Positions 50,379 to 54,880 of a stretch of 54,880 nucleotides of DNA are shown in pieces. The stretch is from CAISIP01 sp037968655 (GTDB lineage: Bacteria > Pseudomonadota > Gammaproteobacteria > Burkholderiales > Burkholderiaceae_C). Where the stretch lies: positions 1 through 54,880 of the forward strand of contig JBBKVW010000051.1 in the NCBI GenBank assembly GCA_037968655.1, in the 5' to 3' direction. The notes under the pieces were generated by a model that saw only the letters and a list, made by a program, of their open reading frames with translations, was not told the DNA's origin and searched no databases. The position numbers were made by a program, and so were the translations under genes. The number at the start of each line of letters is the position of its first letter. Position 1 is the stretch's first letter.

Positions 50379-51404
50379 TCACTGCATTGCCGGTAGTGAC
50401 CGCAATGCGCGCGCAGCGCCGTCGCCCATCGAGGCCCCGAAGCGTTTTGCCAGCCGCTCGGCAATGTTCTCGCGCCGGGTGTAGTCCACGATATCTTCGA
50501 ACTTGACGATCTCGCGCGCCACAAAGTCCATGCTGCCGAGCTGGTCGGCCAATCCCAATTCGATCGCCTGCTGACCGACCCAGAACAGGCCGCTGAAGGT
50601 CTCTGGCGTTTCCTTCAGCCGTGCGCCACGCCCGGCCTTGACCGCATCGATGAACTGGGTGTGAATCTTGTCCAGCAAACGCTGCGTGAACTCGCGGTGG
50701 CGTTCGTTTTGCGGGCTGAAAGGGTCAAGAAAGCCCTTGTTTTCGCCGGCGGTCATCAGGCGGCGCTCCACGCCGAGCTTGTCCATCAGGCCGGTGAATC
50801 CGAAGCCGTCCATCAGCACGCCGATACTGCCAACGATACTGGCCTTGTCGACAAAAATCTTGTCGGCAGCAACTGCAACGTAATACGCGGCCGATGCGCA
50901 GGTTTCTTCCACCACGGCATACATCGGCTTGCCATGCTTGGCCTTCAATCGCCGCAGTTCATCGTTGATGATGCCCGCCTGCACCGGACTGCCACCAGGT
51001 GAGTTGATCAGCAGGACCACCGCCCGCGCGCCCGGATCCTCGAACGCAGCGCGCGCTGCGTTGATGACCACTTCGGCGCTGGCGTCGCCGCCGGACGTTA
51101 TCTCACCTTTGATCTCAACCATTGCGGTATGCGGCTTGGACGTCTCCGGCATCGGCGCACCACGCAATGCGGCGACCCAAACCACGAAACCCAGGAACAC
51201 CAACCAGGCCAGGCGTATGAAATTGCGCCAACGGCGCGCGGTTCTTTGCTCGGCCAGTGACGCGAAGGCGAGCTTCTCCAGCGTTGCGCGCTCCCACCCT
51301 GGCTGGGCATTGGCGGACGCGCGCTCACTTGGCGCGGCAGCCGACTGGCTTGCCGCCGCCAGCGTGGGTTCGTTCGAGCGGTCGGGTTCGTTGGTTTCGG
51401 TCAT
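50379..51404 (-). CDS. sppA: S49 family peptidase, SppA-like signal peptide peptidase
   Basis: Inner-membrane serine protease (341 aa) that degrades cleaved signal peptides. A Ser/Ala-rich cytoplasmic N-terminus (1-60) precedes one transmembrane helix (about 62-80), then the ClpP-like domain with INSPGGSP, nucleophile S171 in EETCASAAYYVA and likely base K223 in TAGENKGFLDPF. It is the short, single-domain type. I use ATG 51404 rather than TTG 51416, which lies in the Rieske gene. Confidence 0.94.
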   Translation of the reverse strand: MTETNEPDRSNEPTLAAASQSAAAPSERASANAQPGWERATLEKLAFASLAEQRTARRWRNFIRLAWLVFLGFVVWVAALRGAPMPETSKPHTAMVEIKGEITSGGDASAEVVINAARAAFEDPGARAVVLLINSPGGSPVQAGIINDELRRLKAKHGKPMYAVVEETCASAAYYVAVAADKIFVDKASIVGSIGVLMDGFGFTGLMDKLGVERRLMTAGENKGFLDPFSPQNERHREFTQRLLDKIHTQFIDAVKAGRGARLKETPETFSGLFWVGQQAIELGLADQLGSMDFVAREIVKFEDIVDYTRRENIAERLAKRFGASMGDGAARALRSLPAMQ

Positions 51405-51405
51405 G

Positions 51406-51780
51406 TCAATACTCAATCGGTTTCAGGTTGGGGGCAGTATGCCAGCGCACGACGCCAGCAGATTCTTCGACACCGATCTTTACCAAACCACCGCGACAGG
51501 GGCCGCCCTGGCAGGCACCTGTCTGCGGCTGGTAAATCGCCCCGTGGGTGGAGCAGATCAGGTAATGGCCGGTCAGATCAAAGAATCGGTCCGGCTGATA
51601 GTCCATCTCCATCGGCACATGGCTGCATCGGTTCAGGTAGGCATGCACCTCGCCCTGGTAGCGAATCGCAAAAGCCCGACAAGTCTGCCCCAGGTACAGA
51701 ACGTCAAATGGCACTGCCAAGGCGCTGTCCTGTAAATCGCCCGACTGGCACAGTTCCACCGCCTCGTGATTGGAGCTCAC
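51406..51780 (-). CDS. small Rieske [2Fe-2S] protein
   Basis: A 124-aa stand-alone Rieske-type electron-transfer protein. Cluster ligands are C52 and H54 in RCSHVPMEMD and C76 and H79 in LICSTHGA. No transmembrane or signal segment is present, so it should be cytosolic and ferredoxin-like; its redox partner is not known. It starts with GTG 51780 preceded by AAGGGGGG, and ends just before sppA, next to a HAD hydrolase gene, an order I know from Burkholderiales. Confidence 0.9.
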   Translation of the reverse strand: MSSNHEAVELCQSGDLQDSALAVPFDVLYLGQTCRAFAIRYQGEVHAYLNRCSHVPMEMDYQPDRFFDLTGHYLICSTHGAIYQPQTGACQGGPCRGGLVKIGVEESAGVVRWHTAPNLKPIEY

Positions 51781-51836
51781 TTGACCCCCCTTATGCGTCG
51801 CATCGCGCCAATTGCTGTTGGTGTTGTCCGCCTGGC

Positions 51837-52541
51837 TCAGGCATTACCGAGCAACCAGTCGCGCAATTGCGCCACGGAATGGGCTATGAACAGCGGGCCC
51901 AATTCGGCAAATCCGCTATCGGGGTGGGCGCCGTAACTCACAGCCACACTGGCACAACCCGCATTGCGCGCCATCTGCAGGTCATGCGTGGTGTCACCGA
52001 CCATCAGCACCCGCGTCGGAACCAGGCCAAACTCGCGGCTCAGTTCATGCAGCATGCGGGGGTCTGGTTTGCCCGCCGTTTCGTCGGCTGTGCGTGACGC
52101 GTCGAACAAGCCCTGCAGTTGGACCGCGCGCAATGCCACATCCAGCCCGGAGCGGCTCTTGCCCGTGGCAACGGCCAGATGGTGGCTGCGCCGCTTGAGT
52201 TCTGCGAGCATCGGCAATACGCCCTCAAAAAGACTGATCTCGTCCTGGCGCGCGATGTAGTGGTGCCGATAGCGTGCGCCCAGTTCAGCGTACTTCTGCT
52301 TGGGCACGTCCGGCGCAGCATGAGCCAGCGCCTGCATCAGGCCCATGCCGATCACATGGGATGCCGCCGCGTCGGACGGTACGGTGCCACCGACATCGCG
52401 CACCGCTGCCTGAATGCAGCGCGTGATGATCGCGGTCGAGTCGAACAGGGTGCCGTCCCAATCAAAGGCGATCAGGTCGAAAGTGCGACCGGCGCTGCGC
52501 GGCGCGCGGGACGCGGATTCAGATGCTGGTGGGGATGGCAT
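51837..52541 (-). CDS. HAD-superfamily phosphatase, Gph-like
   Basis: A 234-aa hydrolase of the phosphoglycolate phosphatase/pyrophosphatase branch. Motif I is LIAFDWDGTLFD (D27, D29), motif II VATGKS, motif III lysine GKPDPRML and motif IV MVGDTTHDLQMARNAG. It likely dephosphorylates phosphoglycolate or a similar small phosphate ester; substrate is not certain. ATG 52541 lies within the 3' end of rluC (23-base overlap), the longer frame being entirely within that gene. Confidence 0.92.
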   Translation of the reverse strand: MPSPPASESASRAPRSAGRTFDLIAFDWDGTLFDSTAIITRCIQAAVRDVGGTVPSDAAASHVIGMGLMQALAHAAPDVPKQKYAELGARYRHHYIARQDEISLFEGVLPMLAELKRRSHHLAVATGKSRSGLDVALRAVQLQGLFDASRTADETAGKPDPRMLHELSREFGLVPTRVLMVGDTTHDLQMARNAGCASVAVSYGAHPDSGFAELGPLFIAHSVAQLRDWLLGNA

Positions 52542-53532
52542 GCGCAAGAAAAAGTGCGAGTTCAGCTGGCAGATCGGCTTTGAGCAGCATCGCTTCGCCG
52601 GTAGATGGGTGACTGAACTGTAACCGCCAGGCATGAAGAAACATGCGGCGCAGGGGTACTGGTTCTGTTGCGCGTTGCAACGCCTTGTTCAATTCGAAGT
52701 TGCCATATTTGTCGTCGCCCACGATCGGCATGCCCTGATCGGCCAGGTGAATCCGGATCTGATGCGTGCGCCCGGTCTTGATCGTCACTTCCAGCAAGGA
52801 ATAACCACCCCCGATCGCCGCCACTTGCACCAGGCTGAGCGCTGCCATAGCATCCGGGTGGTCTTTTGCGACCACCGCCACCCTGCGCTCGCCGTCGGGC
52901 AGCAAATACTTGTGCAGCGGCTTGTCGAGCACCTTGAGATTGCGTGGCCATTGGCCCGACACCAGGGCCAGGTAGGTCTTGCCGGTGGCACGATCACGAA
53001 ACTGCTGCTGCAGGTTTCTCAAAGCACTGCGCTGCTTGGCCACCAGCAAGATGCCGCTGGTCTCACGGTCGAGTCGATGCACCAGTTCGAGCGTGCGCGC
53101 CTGCGGCCGGGCCATACGCAATTGCTCGATCACGCCAAAACTCACGCCGGAGCCGCCATGAACCGCTGTACCGGCGGGTTTGTCCATGGCCAACAAGTGC
53201 TCGTCCTCGAAAAGGACCGGGAACTCCCGCGCCGGCGCAAACCCGGCGCCAGCCTGCATGTCCTGTCGCTTGACCTCGGCCGCCTGAGACGTACGCACCG
53301 GCGGCAGGCGAACCAGGTCGCCGGATTCCAGGCGTCGATCGGCGCTGGCACGACCTTTGTTGATGCGCACTTCGCCACTGCGGATGATGCGATAGATATG
53401 GGTCTTGGGAACGCCTTTGAGCCTGCGCAGCAGGAAGTTGTCCAACCTTTGGCCGGCATCCTCTTCATCGACCTGCAGAACACTGGCGGCCGGCGCTGGC
53501 GAGGGCAGATTGCCCCCTATAATGTGTTTCAC
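52519..53532 (-). CDS. rluC: 23S rRNA pseudouridine synthase RluC
   Basis: Pseudouridylates 23S rRNA helices (337 aa). An N-terminal S4 domain (RLDNFLLRRLKGVPKTHIYRIIRSGEVRINK) precedes the catalytic domain with D155 in LVHRLDRETSG, and TGRTHQIRIHLADQGMPIVGD near the C-terminus. It starts with GTG 53532; no strong ribosome site. It is divergent from rne, the same pair as in E. coli; a TATAAT box for rne lies at its 5' end. Confidence 0.95.
   Translation of the reverse strand: MKHIIGGNLPSPAPAASVLQVDEEDAGQRLDNFLLRRLKGVPKTHIYRIIRSGEVRINKGRASADRRLESGDLVRLPPVRTSQAAEVKRQDMQAGAGFAPAREFPVLFEDEHLLAMDKPAGTAVHGGSGVSFGVIEQLRMARPQARTLELVHRLDRETSGILLVAKQRSALRNLQQQFRDRATGKTYLALVSGQWPRNLKVLDKPLHKYLLPDGERRVAVVAKDHPDAMAALSLVQVAAIGGGYSLLEVTIKTGRTHQIRIHLADQGMPIVGDDKYGNFELNKALQRATEPVPLRRMFLHAWRLQFSHPSTGEAMLLKADLPAELALFLAHAIPTSI
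53518..53523 (+). promoter_or_regulatory. candidate -10 box for rne
   Basis: A perfect TATAAT on the plus strand, overlapping the first codons of rluC on the other strand. A -35 match 16-18 bases upstream is weak (around GCTGGC). Initiation a few bases downstream would give an rne leader of about 560 bases. Confidence 0.4.
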
Positions 53533-54089
53533 TAGCGTCGTGCTGCAAGTGGTTGATTTGTCTGGAGTTTAGTCCACACCCCACGTGAGCCGCGCTGGCA
53601 GGTCGATGCCTCCGGGATGCCTGCACGACAGATCACCGACCTTCGTCGGTGGTGGTCCAGGCAGCAAACCGGTACGCCGATGCTTTGAACCAATGTCATG
53701 AAATACCCAGCGCTGCCAGAGCCACTCTGGCAGTCGGATTTGAGCGAAATGATTGTGTCAACTGGATTGATCCTCACTTGCCTGCTGCGCCTATGGGCGA
53801 CGCTTCGGCACGCGGACCATGGCCTCCTGTTTATCCCGGCGGACCGCTGCGTCCGGCCTGGAATCGCGCCAGCTGCACAATCGCATCCCCTCGCCCCTGT
53901 CCCCACGCCAACGCCCCGTCTCACGATCTGAGTCCAGGCCCAAGGCGTATTTCAATCGTTTCAAAGCGTTCGCCAGGCATCGTTTGCTCGTCATGAGCAT
54001 GTAAGCGGTCAATTGACCGACAAGGAATTCGAGGCAACGCCAAAGTGCGTCGCGGCGCGAATTCGATGCAGAAAACAGGAACGCTACCC
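53524..54089 (+). promoter_or_regulatory. long structured rne leader / rluC-rne intergenic region
   Basis: About 557 bases between the divergent rluC and rne starts with no convincing gene. Stems visible: CACCGAC-CTTC-GTCGGTG (53634-53651), CTGCCAGAG-CCA-CTCTGGCAG (53713-53733, nine perfect pairs) and CGGTCAATTGACCG (54006-54019). In E. coli the rne 5' UTR is long and mediates autoregulation by RNase E; the location here suggests the same, as inference. Confidence 0.55.
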
Positions 54090-54880
54090 ATGAAACGGAT
54101 GCTGATCAACGCCACCCAGGCTGAAGAACGCCGGCTGGCCATCGTCGACGGGCAAAAACTGCTCGACTATGAAATCGAAATCGAAGGGCGCGAACAGCGC
54201 AAGGGAAATATCGACAAGGCGGTCGTGACCCGCGTCGAACCGTCACTGGAAGCCTGCTTCGTCGACTACGGCGAAGACCGCCACGGCTTCTTGCCGTTCA
54301 AGGAAATTACGCGCCAGTTCTTCGCCCAGGGTGTGCAGGCCCACGGTGCCCGCATCCAGGACGCGATCCGCGAAGGACAGGAACTGGTAGTGCAGGTCGA
54401 GAAGGAAGAGCGCGGCAACAAGGGCGCGGCCCTGACCACCTACATCTCGCTGGCCGGCCGCTATGTGGTGCTGATGCCCAACAACCCGCGCGGCGGGGGT
54501 GTCTCGCGCCGTATCGAGGGCGATGACCGGGCCGACCTCAAGGAAGCACTGGACCAGCTCGAATACCCCAACGGCATGAGCATCATCGCGCGCACGGCCG
54601 GCATCGGCCGCAGCGCGCCTGAGTTGCAGTGGGACCTGAACTACCTGCTCAAGCTGTGGACTGCCATCGACGGCGCGTCCAAGGGCGGCAAGGGCGCCTT
54701 CCTGATCTACCAGGAATCCTCGCTCGTGATCCGGGCAATTCGCGACTACTTCAACCACGATATCGGCGACATCCTGATCGACACCGACGACGTGTACGAC
54801 CAGGCGCAGCAGTTCATGGCGCACGTGATGCCCGAACACGCGGCCCGCGTCAAACGTTACCGCGACGACGCCCCGCTGTT
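54090..54880 (+). CDS. rne: ribonuclease E, N-terminal part (runs off the window)
   Basis: First 263 codons of the endoribonuclease that organises mRNA decay and rRNA/tRNA processing. It starts MKRMLINATQAEERRLAIVDGQK; the S1 domain (VVTRVEPSLEACFVDYGEDRHGFLP) follows, then the RNase-H-like part with YVVLMPNNPRGGGVSRRI. AGGA lies nine bases upstream of ATG 54090. The catalytic DNase I-like domain and C-terminal scaffold lie beyond the window, so RNase E versus the shorter RNase G cannot be settled by length; the MKRMLINAT start and rluC neighbour favour RNase E. Confidence 0.95.
   Translation, partial: MKRMLINATQAEERRLAIVDGQKLLDYEIEIEGREQRKGNIDKAVVTRVEPSLEACFVDYGEDRHGFLPFKEITRQFFAQGVQAHGARIQDAIREGQELVVQVEKEERGNKGAALTTYISLAGRYVVLMPNNPRGGGVSRRIEGDDRADLKEALDQLEYPNGMSIIARTAGIGRSAPELQWDLNYLLKLWTAIDGASKGGKGAFLIYQESSLVIRAIRDYFNHDIGDILIDTDDVYDQAQQFMAHVMPEHAARVKRYRDDAPL

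Noticed and set aside
1..54880. tRNA or rRNA genes, CRISPR arrays, insertion sequences or prophage
   Set aside because: I looked through the intergenic spaces and saw no tRNA cloverleaf or CCA-ended candidate, no regularly spaced repeats and no transposase, integrase or phage proteins.

Overview
This 54.9-kb window looks like core chromosome of a betaproteobacterium, most probably of the order Burkholderiales. The basis is gene order and protein content: mdh/acnB beside a GntR regulator and sdhCDAB-sdhE-gltA; leuC-entericidin-leuD-leuB-asd-fimV-truA-trpFBA-accD; the lepA-lepB-DUF4845-rnc-era-recO-pdxJ-acpS-nagZ string; and the yceD-rpmF-plsX-fab cluster running into the rpoE operon. The sequence is GC-rich, genes are densely packed, and many stop/start codons overlap. 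I see no rRNA, tRNA, CRISPR array, insertion sequence or prophage.

Layout. (1) Positions 1-6000, mostly leftward: DUF486 membrane protein, aconitase B, a small exported protein, a citrate-lyase-like CoA lyase and malate dehydrogenase. (2) 6189-12270, rightward: a GntR/UTRA regulator, succinate dehydrogenase, its flavinylation factor and citrate synthase. Regions 1 and 2 form a divergent TCA-cycle locus around an 18-bp perfect palindrome (6114-6131). (3) 12364-24984, rightward: leucine biosynthesis with small exported proteins interleaved, aspartate-semialdehyde dehydrogenase, FimV, TruA, the last three tryptophan enzymes and AccD. (4) 25013-29514: YggT, LysRS and an S8 protease with a sorting-signal-like C-terminus. 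(5) 29560-37467, leftward: the lepA-to-nagZ string. (6) 37980-48953, leftward: fatty-acid/phospholipid initiation genes followed by the sigma-E operon and a periplasmic DegP-type protease. (7) 48952-54880: Maf, an RsmI-like methyltransferase, SppA, a Rieske protein, a HAD phosphatase, RluC and the divergent 5' part of rne.

The genes are mainly housekeeping: the TCA cycle, branched-chain and aromatic amino acids, lipid and envelope biogenesis, envelope stress, translation and RNA processing. I did not find a novel multi-gene defence or mobile system. The most striking single observation is that TrpB has asparagine (codon 22231-22233) where the family has its PLP-binding lysine. Other points of interest are the TCA palindrome, a gene-free lepA-mucD spacer with DnaA-box-like repeats and a terminator just before lepA, start codons of divergent yceD and maf that share one CATG, intrinsic terminators inside the fab cluster, a long structured rne leader, and a 20-bp perfect palindrome inside fabF.
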